A DNA stretch of 64,000 bases from Plumapathes pennacea. Taxonomy: Eukaryota; Cnidaria; Anthozoa; Antipatharia; Myriopathidae. A model generated the notes under the pieces. It saw only the letters and a program-made list of their open reading frames with translations. It searched no databases and was not told where the DNA came from. Location: the NCBI GenBank assembly GCA_964036295.1, contig OZ038463.1:434001-498000 (forward strand). The letters are read 5' to 3'. The position numbers were made by a program, and so were the translations under genes. The number at the start of each line of letters is the position of its first letter. The stretch's first letter is position 1. Positions 45,560 through 57,900 of the stretch are shown here, in pieces.

Positions 45560-46600
45560 GAAAAAAGATAGGGCAAATGTGTTGCGAAAAGTCTTGTTAT
45601 AGTCTCAGGAAGATTTCATGAACGTTTCAAGAGTTTTGTGTTTTCGTCAAAAGAGACCGTTTTCGAAAAAATAACATTGGACTATAGCCTTTGCATTTTT
45701 CAAAACAATTTCATTACTGGCTAAATCTCAGAACTCCCCGAAACTTTTAGAAAATGTTCAAGTGTATCGAAGGTTTCAATATAAAATTTACGATAATACA
45801 GGCGGATCTCGAGTTTTAAGAGCGAACCCTCGCCTTTCGTTCAACTTGTTTAAGAACAATTTTGTAAAGTTTTTGTGCTGTATCTCGTTAACGGCTTAAT
45901 GAAAATAAGACAAAAGTATGGTTGTAGTCCAAAAAAGTTTCCTGAAAGTTTCAAGAGTTAATTTTTTCGTCAAAACCGGCTGTTTCTGAGAAAATGAATG
46001 GGCTATAGCTTTCGCATTTGACAAAAGGTTGGTATGTCTGACGAATTCTCAGAATCGCCCCAAACTTTTAGGAGATGTTCCCAGGAGTGTAGCGAAGGTT
46101 TCGCTATAAAATCAGGGATATGTAATTGGCAAATCGCGGGATATAAGGATCAAATACTCGCCTTACGTTTGCTCCATTTCAAACAAAGGGGCGTTAAACG
46201 GTTGCGCAATTTGCGTGCTGTATCTCGTCAACGGCTGAAGAGAAAATAAACAAATGTATTTCAGTTGTGTCTCAGGAAGGTTTCTGAAAGTTGAAAAAGT
46301 TCTATTTTTAGGTCAAAAGTGGCCATTTTTTGATAAAATGCATGGGCTATAGCCTTTGCAATTTTCAAGAAAATCTTCGTTTCTGGCCAAATCTCAGAAT
46401 CTTCTCAAACATCCAGGAAATGTTCCTAAAAGAAAGCGAAGTTTTCAATACAAAATATATGATCTGGTAATATCCGTACCCTTGACTCGTTCAGTAAAAG
46501 TCTATTTGGCATTTTGTTTGACGTGTTCAGGAATATCGCTCTATCGAGTCGTTCAGTTCTGTTTTCTTGAAATATTTCCGTAAAGGTGTGTAAAAAAGAA
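45560..46600 (+). repeat. Satellite-like tandem repeat, about 320-345-bp unit, three diverged copies
   Basis: Landmarks recur in order: TTTCAAGAG (45624, 45949, related at 46291), GG(A/G)CTATAGC(C/T)TT(T/C)GC (about 45679, 46000, 46343), TCTCAGAA(C/T)C (45726, 46048, 46390) and TGCTGTATCTCGT(T/C)AACGGC (45877, 46217). The copies are clearly diverged. No coding function is evident. Confidence 0.8.
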
Positions 46601-46784
46601 AAACAATTCTTACTAGAGGCGTATAAAAGGTCACTTTTTGACCACATGGTATATTTGAAAACACGCTAAGGCCCGAATATCTTGGTGGAACCTCCCTGCA
46701 AAAAAGGGAACAAGTGGAAGCGACTGGGAAATAGAACGACTATATTGTCAAAATCATAGTTACCTGCTAACTGTGGCTACGGGT

Positions 46785-46788
<4 letters not shown>

Positions 46789-46815
<27 letters not shown>
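46789..46815. repeat. (TG)n microsatellite
   Basis: A perfect TG run is followed by TGTGTTTC variants and a G-rich stretch up to 46875. Cys/Val ORFs here are artefacts. Confidence 0.95.
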
Positions 46816-46818
<3 letters not shown>

Positions 46819-46897
46819 CTGTGTGTTTCTGTGTATCTGTGTGTCTGTGGGGGGAGGGGGAGGGGGGGGTGGGGGCTGTGTGAAGATTTTGGATGTT

Positions 46898-47097
46898 ACT
46901 AAAACGAGGAATGGAGATTGGGGTCGGGGAAATGAGATCAGAGAAGCCGACCGAGCTCAATTTCGGAAGGTTAGGTTTATGGTTAGAAATCAAAACAACT
47001 AATCCTAACCCTAACCTAACCCTAAACCTAACCATACACGACTTAACTCTGTCGGCTTCCTAGATCTCATTCTTCATTCCTCGTTCTTCGTTTTAGC
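46898..47097. repeat. Fold-back element with telomere-like core
   Basis: The left arm, from about 46898, has ACTAAAACGAGGAATGGAGA, then ATGAGATCAGAGAAGCCGAC. The right arm mirrors it (GTCGGCTTCCTAGATCTCAT, then ATTCCTCGTTCTTCGTTTTAG). The centre at about 46996-47035 is a run of CCTAACCCTAACCTAACCCT-type units, close to the (TTAGGG)n animal telomere repeat. Confidence 0.8.
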
Positions 47098-47273
47098 CTT
47101 AATATCTATTTTTAATCAAATTTCATTTTCATTTCATTTTGAACACAGAAAACTGGTGAAGGAACTGGATTGTTTTGGCCTCTTATGAATCAGCCAACAG
47201 AAATTTATTTTATATATTTTTATTTTCTTATTGCGTTCTATGTTCTTTTCCTTATGTTCAAATGTTATTCCGT

Positions 47274-50200
47274 CTATTTTTCTATTCCGTCACCTCTTTT
47301 ACGAATACCCAGATGACTGTGTGAAAAACCACCTCTTTTTTTCGAAATTTTCCTTCTTTTACCAAACGATTGCACTAACGCCCTTTTGGAACTGTTTTGA
47401 CAATGCTTTGCTTTGTCAAAGGAGCCTTTCTTAACCATCTCAAGAAATCTTCCACCCTGGTTCCCAGGAGGCCTGTAGCGCGCTACTATTGTCCTACACA
47501 CATAACCGTCGTCACGTTTTTTGTCAAAGTAACCAATGCCGAGCTCTGTGGAATCAATCCAGACGACCTGTGTAAAGTGGCCGGCGCCCCAGTCCATGTT
47601 GTTGTTATTGAATCCGTATCCTGGATCACACACTTCATCGTACCTGGATATTTATCAAATAAATTAGAATTCACACATAAGCATCAATAAAATTACAGTA
47701 AACAAACAAAGAAACGAAACAAAACAAAACAGTCTGAAACATGATTGAAATCATTCAACTCTCTTTAGAAAGTCCCTAAAATGTCGCTATGACCTGGTGG
47801 TTTTGAATGACAAAGTTTGTCGATATCACGTTGTGGAGTTGTGATAACATATAGTTCGAGTATGCCTTAAAATAATACTATGAGATAATCGAAGTGTTGT
47901 ATAGTTGATACATACGAGCCGTATATGATCATTATGTGGTTTGGATTATTGTGATTATGTTATATGCCTTTGTCCAAATTTTAAAATTCTTCTAAATAAT
48001 TCTTCATTTTGAAAGCTTCAAAGATCATAAGTGCGGCCATATAATTTCACGACAGACTAAAGCAAAACTGTGAAATCTCACACCTATTCCCCTCTCGTTT
48101 CTGCCATGCTTACCATCTCTTAGTGACCGCAGCACCAGTCTCTCCTGTCGAATCGCACCACGCTGCTATGTTCTCGCCCTGGTTTACCGATTTGTCCGAC
48201 GGGGAATGCTCAAATTTATCGTTTTCACCGAGATACCTACAATTATAAGACAGATTCCCCTATAGTCCAACATGCTTTGTAATAACCTTGGCTCTGGATA
48301 TTCACCCTTTCATTCACAAGTGTGATCAATTTTCTCCTTCAATTGATGCCTTGCTCAGAAAAAAGACTGGTTGACAAATCAATACAACAACGGAATTCTT
48401 AACATTTGCTTCGAAGTGCTTGTTTTACTATGTAATTTAAAGAAAATGTAGAGAATCTCTATTAATAATCACATTTCATTGTGATACTAATATCTCCAAA
48501 TGCACGTTTGTAGACTTTTTAGGTGAGCTCTGAATTTACCTCTGTCAACAACTATTGCCAAAATAACAATAGAAACTTTTGAGCATAGCTGTATTATTAT
48601 ATTTAAGATTGATTTTAGTTTAAAATTTATTCTAATTTAATTTAAGTTGGTTTTAAAAAAACACCACTGATCAAGGTGATATCATAATATAGTACCGTCC
48701 GCTTACCTTGCCCATTCTTCGGCCTGCTGGCTCATGTCTTTGTTCAGCGTTTGCGGGGGAGCATCGTGACGCGCTCGGTATTCATTGTGAGCCTTCAGTG
48801 CATCTTGTTGTACAGCGTCAAATTCTACAATTTGGTCAGAACAAGTATTGGGCTCAATTGTGTACTCGTCACATGATAAGCAATTTTGATTGCTTCATTG
48901 AATCATTCATTCATTACTGTTTTAAGGAGGATCGCACAAGGTAAGAATCTGTAAGATCACATTTATTTGGAGAGATTGACTTCATGGGCCTGCTGGCATA
49001 AACCTCTAACACTATCATGGGACTAGGCGTTAATAACAATGGAAAGTAAGTAACTTAAACCATTTCTGCATGAATTATTAATTTGGCTTAAGTTGCACTT
49101 ACGGCTATTTCCTCCACTTGAAGTAGTCGGAGGTATTTTTGTTGCACCTCCTCCTGCAGCGCTTGTAGTAGCCCCAGGGGAACTTGTTGGACTTGCAGTA
49201 GGAATGGGTTTGATAGTTGCCGCTCCTCCCGAAATCGTGGGTTTCGGAGTGAGTACCTGACCTGGAGCTACACCGGGGGGACACGGCACGGGGCACAATG
49301 CAGGACCCATTGGCTTTGTTGGAACTGAAACACCTCCACCTCCACCTCCACCTCCACCTCCATCTCCACCTCCACCTCCACCTCCGCCTGGCGTTTCCTC
49401 AGTTGGGGAGATTCCCTGCCCAGGTTGTTTTCTTGCAATCTTTAGATTTATGTTAACATCAACACCGTCGTTCTTGATTTCGTACGTGCCTCCACCTTGC
49501 GAAACCGATTGACCAGAACATGACTGTCCATGAGCATGATGAACATACATTTATATAATAACGTGTCTATCCGTTTACCGTAGATATTCATGTGTAAAAC
49601 AAACAAAAATTATAAGAATCGAAAAGTTAATGATCGTATGGGAGTTGCAGCAGTCTCTACTTGAAAAACTCACTTACCCTCTGTTTGAATAACTCCCGTA
49701 TATCTCAATTTAAAAGGAAGACTGTCTATTTGTACTTATTAAACATCAATGGTTGATTTTTTAAACAAAGCCTAACTTAGACCTGGTTTATCACTAAATT
49801 GAAGTTTAGACGGACGCCGTAAAACAAGATTATAGCCAAACGGAAAAATTTTTTTTTTGAACATGGGTTGAAGTCGGTTTGTAAAGACGACGTTAATCAT
49901 GGCTATTGCTTTAATCTTGTTTAGACTAGGACTTTCTTAACCGCGGTCTAAACCTTGTTTAAAAATCGGCCCCAAAAGTTTACCTTTCTAATTAGAACTG
50001 GAAATAAGTAATTATATCACACGGAAACGTACCAATGACGGCGCCATCATCAATTTTAAAGCTTCCTCTCGCGGGATTACTTGCCAAGTCGTCATCTTTT
50101 GGCAGGACAGAGGAATGTGACGTCAGTGGTATCCCCACCACGTGGTAGGGGGCGCGCAGGATTTTACTTAATCCAGCAGGATAATCACTTTGTGTCTTAA

Positions 50201-51045
50201 TAGTAACTTCCTTGGCAGGTGTACGTTTTTCACCATGATTATGTAGCTGAAACTGGATATGCGCTCTTGTGGATGATGTTCTTGAATGATGTGGTTTCGA
50301 GTAAAACTGGTTTAATGAGCTTACCCGTCGGAGGTCCTTACCTTCAACTTTAAGAAAACAACAAAACTCATTCAGGTGATATAGAAATATTCACTGGCTG
50401 ACAAGTGAATTCCGCGTGAAATTTCACGCGAAAAGTCGATATTGAATTTTTGCGTAAAATTTAACGTGGAATTCACTCGTCAGCCATTTTCTTTTCCAGT
50501 TCTTCGCTAAATACCCTAGCTTTGTTAGCCAATTAGATTAGCCAGCAAGTTTTCCTTGCAAATCACCAAAGGATGTGGCCATAAGACTAGGAGAATAGTC
50601 TGGACATGTGGATAACATATTTTGATTCAGGGCTGATTCAGAATGGCTAGAGTAAAAGTAGTGAATCAAACAAAGTATACCAAAGTATAGCAAAGTATAA
50701 CTACAGCATGTTGTTCTGGTTATTAGATATTCCCTTGAGTTGTTCCAAACCATGAAACGCAGTTTTACTGTGAATGATAATATTATTTGTGCCATCCTTT
50801 TGTTGCTTATGAAGCCCCCTAACTTTGGTACTTATGATTTGCTGTGCTGCAGTTTAGAATGCAATCTGAGGTGTTTTAAACTCGACTATATTTGTGATTG
50901 GTTTTATGAGTGGTTGTCTACGTAAAAAAGATCAAAGACCGTTCCAGTAAGCTTGTATCTTATCGAACTTACCCGTTCGAGAGTAATGCAGCATGCAAAT
51001 CATTACAACCGACATTAATTTCCATGCGTATGTCGTCGAGTCCAT
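47274..51045 (-). CDS. CAP-4: secreted CAP/SCP-domain protein with N-terminal GTY-motif domain and Gly-rich linker
   Basis: Six exons: 51045-50973, 50347-50033, 49495-49103, 48824-48707, 48236-48114, 47643-47274. They give 463 residues with phases 1, 1, 1, 2 and 2. The N-terminus has a hydrophobic stretch (WKLMSVVMICML). Exon 2 ends GSFKIDDGAVIG and exon 3 begins GGGTYEIKNDGVDVNINLKI, so the shared motif is split by a phase-1 intron exactly as in CAP-5. An upstream segment (TRAHIQFQLHN) may be a second copy of the strand. A poly-Gly linker is encoded by a (CCACCT)n minisatellite, then a Pro/Thr/Ser-rich stretch. The CAP domain is complete (AHNEYRARHDAP, FEHSPSD, GENI, YDEV, GHFTQVVW, CRTIVARYRPPGN). 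An additional intron splits the first CAP exon into 118 and 123 nt. Confidence 0.92.
49750..49973. mobile_element. MITE, family A copy 3 (about 224 bp)
   Basis: GGTTGATTTTTTAAACAAAG at the left and TTGTTTAAAAATCGGCCCC at the right. The left end has lost the GGCC. Interior blocks match copies 1 and 2. It lies in a CAP-4 intron. Confidence 0.85.
50396..50485. repeat. Small hairpin element (90 bp)
   Basis: GGCTGACAAGTGAATTCCGC pairs with the complement of the right arm, GTGGAATTCACTCGTCAGCC. Inner arms GTGAAATTTCACGCGAAAA and TTTTTGCGTAAAATTTAACG are also complementary. It lies in the first intron of CAP-4. Confidence 0.9.
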
Positions 51046-53394
51046 AGTGAAGCTAATGCAAGAACAAAATGTTAAGATTATCGTCGTATTGGTGTATATT
51101 CATGGAATGCTATGTAATGCATAAAGGTATGGAATGTATAAATGATATGGTACCTGTAAATAATGTACAATTAGAAAATAATATGGCCGACCGATGATTT
51201 GGGTATACATCGGGAAATGTGCTAAGCGTGACTGTCTAAACCAGGTTTGAAGTGTCGTATGAATTTCCTGCTACTATGTCGTTTGTGAAACAAGTATTAG
51301 TAATTAAAGTGCCGGAACTTATCTGAGTGACCACGGTTTCTCAATCAAATTGAATTCAATAATAAACTACATTGCAGTAAAAACTGGCTATTATTCGTCA
51401 AAGGTGTTCGTTTCGGACTGTTTCAATGATTCGACTATGGAAGTTTTTTCGGAGCTTACTAGAGGTCCGTTACTGAGTGACTGGCCTGATGGGTAGATAA
51501 AGTTTCGAAGAGATGTTTGCACTTATTGACGGGTTATTTTCTAAGGAAATTTGCAAGAAAGTGCTTGTAAAAACAAGGAGAAAACGTAATACAACGCTCC
51601 ACATTTAGTCACTGAATGATGCCCCAATTGGAAGGAAGATAACACTTTCATATATCCCTAAACTAGTAGCAATAAGTACAAACTGAAAACCTTTTCATGG
51701 TTATGAGCGAAAAGAAGACGAGACTCACTGACTACTGGCCAATTGTAGGTTCCATGATCAATATGAAGGTTCTCGAGAATCAGTAAACAAACACTGCATA
51801 GTGACTATCAGTCGATCCAATTGCCATAGACAAGTTTTGCAAACAATTCATCGGCCTACAGTGTGGAGACTTTATTCACGGCTGCCGCCTTCGTCAAATA
51901 CACAGGTGTAAAATCAGGTTAAAGGTCAGCTAAAACGCACGCGCTTTTATCTATGTCAAAACAAAGGAGATTTTTAAACACCTTCCATTCTTTTGACACA
52001 GTTTGTCGTGTGTGCAAGTATGATACGTTGAAAGTACACATAATCCGAGAAGACAGTCACTAAAGACGACAAGCCGCATAACAGTTCAGTGGCGACAAAC
52101 TAATGCTTGGTAAAATTAATTTTCACAATTGCACTCGGTCACCTTTCTAAGATTACGCAGCAGGGATTTGTCGCCCGATGTGAGAACGCATTCATCGAAA
52201 TAACAGTGACTACTTCGTGAGAGTAGAATAAATATAAAGGGTGTGTTGTTTGTTCTCTCAAAAAATAATTTAAGTACACTTTAACAGTAAAGTGAGCAAA
52301 CTGAGCTACCTCTCTAGAAAACATACCTGTTGCGAAGGACTCACAAATTGATCTTTCGATGAAGTTTCTGAAAAACTTGTTTAAAATATTTTCATTTAAT
52401 TCATTTAATTTTAAACATGTGAACCAACAAAGTAGACTTCAGTCGTGACTTAGAACAGAGTTCATTTGAACAGGTGCAAAACGGTACGTGTGCGCTGGTT
52501 GCGTTTTAACACTGGAATTAGTGACCCAGGAAGGTTTTCTATCGACCACCATGGTCTACCGGTAAGCACATACCTATTTGGCATTCCATCTTTCTTTTCA
52601 AAAGGAAGCCGGTTCCCCTTATGCCTCTCCGCCAGCAACTGCTCGGTGTGGCAACTGCTGCTCAGCGTTTGAAACAACCTCGTGCATTTTTTGCTATAAA
52701 TAGTGACGATTGGAACCTACTGAGGAAAAAATATGAAACATCGCTAGTGAACCATCCTTGTAAACTGAATAATAAGCAAATAATATTGAAATGTACTGAC
52801 TTTTAATGCGTATAAAGGTGTTACAAAACTGAGCAAGGACATTTTGTGCAGCGTAACATAATAGTTACTTAAGTTTTAAGGTTTGGTCTCTATTTTTCTA
52901 GTGATTATGAATGACTGTAACTCTTATATAAAGTATGTGTTATTTCTTGTTTTAAACTCCTAATTTTGGCAGTGGAATTTGTTGCCTGTAACCTTAATCC
53001 TGTTTTAGGCTTTAAGTCGTGCATATTTTACATTGTAAAGATTATGCTGTCTTACTAGGATATAAAGATAGTGATTGCTGTGCTGATTTTGGTGTAATCT
53101 CGCATAAATGTAGTCGGAAGACATTGCTTATGCTGGTTAGCAACTTATCTACTGGGGCCTATTGTATTCAACAGCACACGACAAGTCACCCACGCGGAAA
53201 GGAAGAACTCGCGCAGAACGTGTTGTCGTTGTGAAGTCAAGTGTCGCATAACATTATGGTTGCAAGCACGTGGGGCAGTGTGGTCTAATTGCAAACGGAC
53301 GCAGTCAAGCGTATTGAGATTTTCCTCCATAAGAAATATGAACTGCTTCTTCGCTCGCTTCACTCGCTGCGCAGCAATTAAGCCATAGCCAAAC

Positions 53395-53660
53395 GGACTT
53401 CCATTAGTCGAGCTAACTCAAGCCAAGTTTGCCAAATTACTGAACTTGAGTGCGGGTGGTCAAACAATCAGTACTCCCATGTCGAGCCAAGTCGTATGAA
53501 ATCATTCAAGTGCAACAACAAAAGCTATTGCAATCACCTTGCGTTGACCCTGACTTGACTTGGTTCAAGTTGGCTAAAATTTGAGCTCTATCAAATTTAA
53601 GCCAACTCACGCCAACTTGGTGGCTAAACGATGGCCAACTTGAGCCACCTCACGTAATAA
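53395..53660. repeat. Dispersed repeat with GGCTCGACTTGG-type blocks, copy 2
   Basis: CGAGCTAACTCAAGCCAAG, GTCGAGCCAAGTCG, TTGGTTCAAGTTGGCT and GGCCAACTTGAGCC alternate in both orientations, as at 30590-30910. Both also share the inner CTATTGCAATCACCTTGCGT / ACGCAAAGTGATTGTATTAG pair. The copies are in opposite orientation. Confidence 0.65.
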
Positions 53661-54647
53661 TTAGGTTAGAGTTTGTAAGCTTGATAATACAGTAGTTATT
53701 TTCTGAACATTTTTGTATTGCGTACAAACTACATATTGTTATTTCTGTGCTGTAGTTGCTTATGTTTTTTTACAATTATGCCATAAAGATGCATATCAAA
53801 TCGGTTTTAGGACGTGATGTTCTCCTAGAATTTAAAAACTAAGCCGAAATCTCAATACTAATTTGAAACTTTTCCGAATCTATAGAGCTAAAACCCTTTT
53901 CAAGCTTTAGGCATTTTCGAAGCCAAAATATCTTGCCAAAATAGCCTTGTTTTCAACTCTAAATCAATGTCACCATGGAAACTAAGTCAATCATGCAAGA
54001 AAACATGAATATAAGATTCAGTTTCCTTCTTTTCCGATCCTCCACGTTTGTATTATTAGTCCCGAAGTTCTTGTTTTAGTTTGTTTGCCGGGGTTTGTGC
54101 CGATCCGCGGACAAGAACTGACAAGTGATGTCCAAAACAGTTCTAGCTAAAAAGGGACAAAAGCTATAACATTTGTTGCGAATTGTATTATTTTCACCAA
54201 TACAGGCTCTCTCGAACACGCCAAGCGCTAGAAATTTATCGTGTGATAACAAGATCCCCATATTTGGGCATCTTACGTCACAGTGATTATGATGAACAAA
54301 CCATTTTATGTCCAATATTTCTGTGATGTATCTCCCTGTGCTATATCTGCATCGTATTATTTGCTGTCAACAAAAGACATAGCTATAACACAATAACTTT
54401 ATCTCAAGTCGAAGAAACCTCAAATCAAAAAAAAACTTAGACTGAAAAATTGCTAACTCTATATACTAAGCTACAACTTTCACGCCAAACTTGCACTAAA
54501 AGTTATAGTTATATTTAAGTGGCGCTAAAAACTATTGGGAATTGCAAAAGGAGAAAATGAATTATTGAACACCACTGCACCTCTGTTACTATTTAATATT
54601 GTCAAAAAGTGTGCAACTTTAAAATCCTTTTCTTAAATTTTCTTATA

Positions 54648-54781
54648 GAGGGTTTGCCGGGCGGCTATGTTGGATGGCAGGAACTATAAAATTCAAATCC
54701 TTTGGGAAATGAAGAAATGCTATCGTTATAAAAAATATTTTATTGTTCCTACCATCCAACAAGGTCGCCGTGCAAACCCTC
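54648..54781. mobile_element. Mariner-type MITE, 134 bp, TA target duplication
   Basis: The termini are GAGGGTTTGCCGGGCGGCTA and the complement-matching GGTCGCCGTGCAAACCCTC. Inner arms TTGGATGGCAGGAAC and GTTCCTACCATCCAA extend the stem to about 38 bp. It is flanked by TA on both sides. No coding content is seen. Confidence 0.88.
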
Positions 54782-54941
54782 TATTGTCAATATTATTTTG
54801 TTTGCTGATTAAAATTTAAAAAGTGTATATTTTGCATAATTATACAAACTATTTTTTGTGTGGTAGCCAATAGGATTTGTCTCAGTTATAATAATATTGT
54901 TACTTCTTGTCGTCTTGCGAAGTTTGGCTTCACAGAAAATT

Positions 54942-57900
54942 ATGAACGTTGTCTTTGCGTTTAGTTGGATCATGTCGGTTAGCGTGGCTCTGACTGGTCT
55001 GGTTAGTCTGATGGTATTGGATTCTAGTGAAGGTAAAGTCCGGAATCTGCTTTTTATTTTATTTTATTTTTATTTTTATTTTTTTTTATTGTTGTTGTTG
55101 TTTTTGCCCTTTAAACTTTGTTTTGTAACCACCGCAAAGCAGTGTAATATGACATACACTTGTCTCTTATTAGTTTACTGTACGGGTGAAAAGCTGTTTA
55201 AAACGAGGGCCAAGATGGGGGAGTCTGCATAACACTTAACTGTATTTTTTTACATAACACTTAACAGTTATTTTTTTGGGCTTCATAACACTTAACAGTA
55301 AAAAATTCAGGCCTATAACACTTAAACCCCATCTAGGCCCTCTAAAACAATAAGGAGTTTGTAGAGTTTAGCTTAGAAGACTCGAAAGTTCCAGCGTGCC
55401 CTCCTGCTATAAAACGTCCATGCAAAATCAATCGGGTTTTACCAGCCGAAAGTCATAAATTATGAACTAACTCACAACGGGGGGAGGGGGGGGGAGGTTA
55501 TTGGAAGGGGACCAGGACAAGCAGCTATGACTTAGTTTACAACACCTAAAATGAATCCTACCCACTTTGTTTTACTACGATAATATTTGCTGAGTAGGAA
55601 AAGTTTGCCTGAATTATCTTTATCAAGTTGTAACATTCTGTGCTGTTACTGTGACTTTGTCTTATTTACTCTTATCACTGTGAGTCAGTAGTGTTCCTTC
55701 TCTGGCTTATTTCTTTTTTGGGGTTTCTGTGATGTATTTATCATTGTGTATTTTAAAACTCCACTTTAGGAACTGATGCTTGCCGAGTCTTGACATTTAA
55801 TCTCCCATCTGACGGTAAACGTCTTGTGACTCACGTCATTGAAAACAAGCGAGCAAGCTCAGAAGACATTTGCCAAATACTCTGCTACATGAATATCAGA
55901 TGTGTCTCAACCAACTTTAAACAAATCGAGAGTAAAGTTGACGGAACGCATCTTTGTGAACTGAATAACTCAACCGAAGACCAGCATCCAGATGACCTGA
56001 TAGACGAGCACGAGTACAGCTACCGTGGAACAAAGGTGCCTTGTTTGTTCGTTTGGGTATAGTGTATTTTTTTAAGGTCTCGATAAAAGTTCGCAAGTCC
56101 CTCTCGAAAAAATATTATTGTAGCGTTACAATTTAACGTACATACACGTAATCATTGACAAGTTCTTGGACTGCAGAATATAGATCTAATGTTATCGTTT
56201 TCAGGCACATTAAAGATGGAGTTCGGTTTAGGTTAATTTGAAAATTAACTGTTTCGGAAACGGGAATCAAAACTGTTGTTGGTTTTATTTGTAAATGCTA
56301 AAAAAATCCTTTTTCCGATATCCAATAGAGTTGGCTAAAATACTGGCTTGTCAGCGAACAGTTTTGATCCGTTTTGTTCTAAGGATTGTGTCCCCATTTA
56401 AAGTGGGTTAGCATTCGGGACCCGTTTTTTATACAAATTGTTCAATAAAACAAGAACCGGCCAAAAAATGGTAAATCAAAAATTGCTGACACCATAGCTC
56501 GTCTTCTACATCTTACGAAAATTTGAGCGATATCGACCAAACTCCACAAAAGTTTTAGTTCCCTAAATACCTAGCTTTTCAGTAGCAGAATGCCTTGGCA
56601 TCCACCATGTTTTCTACCTTTTCTCTTCACTTGCCTTACATATTCCACGTATACATATCTAAAGTACTTTTTAATCTTTATCAGAATTATTGTACAAACA
56701 ACCCATGTAAACGAAACCAAACCTGTCTGGCGGGATTTGGTCCCGCGGGATACCGTTGCGTTTGTCCTTCTGGATACACAGGAGATTCTTGTGAGAAAGG
56801 TACACTTGTACACCAAAAAAAAACTAATAATAGTAATAAAAATTTTCTTAGTGCGAAATCAGATTATAGTTATGATCGTATTTTGTTTTACTCAATTTGC
56901 GCATTCTGTAGCATTTTTTGGACCAATATTTGAAAAAAATTTGCACGCCCGCGTCGAGCGGACCTCGTACCCAGATGTCGTCGGTCAGTCTCAACCTCGT
57001 TCCCAGGCTCTTTCGTCTCCCGGGCCACGCCCCCGAAGAAAGACCCTGGTTCAGGCTGGTCACGTGTCGGCCAGAATCTGGCCGGTTGCAAAAAAAGAAA
57101 CCGAGGGAGGGGCCGTTAAGTCGAAAATTTGCTCTACTCTGTCCACTAGGGAACGAAACATTTTGGCCTCGCCGCTTTCGACATCAAATTTGCATAATGT
57201 TTGCTGAATCGCACGTGCGCCTGCAGCGTTCAGAAGTCGCGCTGCCCATAATACAATTTCTCTGCAGCTTGGCGACTAAAAGTATACCTAAACGTAAAGA
57301 CATGCGGGCAACTTCAATGTGGAGTTCTAAAACGAAACTTTGCTTTTGGCTGCCAAAATACATTTTGAATTTCGCGGTCTAATGCGACGCATGGCTGCGC
57401 ACCCAGAATATTTAACTTCTTGCTTTGAAGATTATTCTTGGATTTTACTCAAATTGCACTCAAAATGAATGTTTATGTGATGGAAAATTCGTGAGGCAAC
57501 ATCTTGTTTTGCGTGGTATTCAAGCACAAGGAAAAACAAAATATGGTGGGCTTCGAAAAAGTTCTGCTCCATCTTTGCAAGACAAAACGGCTTCAGGATG
57601 TGTGAAGACGAGATCGTATTTCGCATCTTTCAGCGAAGACGAATCCGTGCTGCCAGAATCCAGCTGCAAGTCATCACTATTCGCTTTCTTTTTAACGTTG
57701 AGGATGGTGGCTTTAACTTTTCCTTGCGTGCTTCTCCTTATCTGATCCCTGATTAGCGCGAAACGACAACAACAACCGGGTGAATCGGGAGGGAGGTTGG
57801 CGATTTTTCACAGTTAATTTTGTCGAACAAAAGTTCTGGAAGGAGATGAAAAATTATAGACTTTCCGTATCCCGTTGGCAGCAGAGCGACAGTATCTCTT

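Larger units (their letters stand above)
44355..47273. other. Intergenic region between CAP-3 and CAP-4
   Basis: It contains a ~330-bp-unit satellite (45560-46600), a TG microsatellite (46789-46815) and a fold-back element with telomere-like core (46898-47097). No gene was found. Confidence 0.7.
51046..54941. other. Divergent intergenic region between CAP-4 and the PAN/EGF gene
   Basis: The two genes point away from each other. The interval holds a dispersed repeat (53395-53660) and a MITE with TA target site (54648-54781). No supported gene was found between 51046 and 53394 despite several 60-70-codon ORFs. Promoters of both flanking genes must lie here, but no core motif is distinctive. 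Confidence 0.6.

Noticed and set aside
56590-57207. 205-codon plus-strand ORF
   Set aside because: It runs out of frame over the first EGF exon and into the inverted terminus of the captured-helicase element. No splice or family support.
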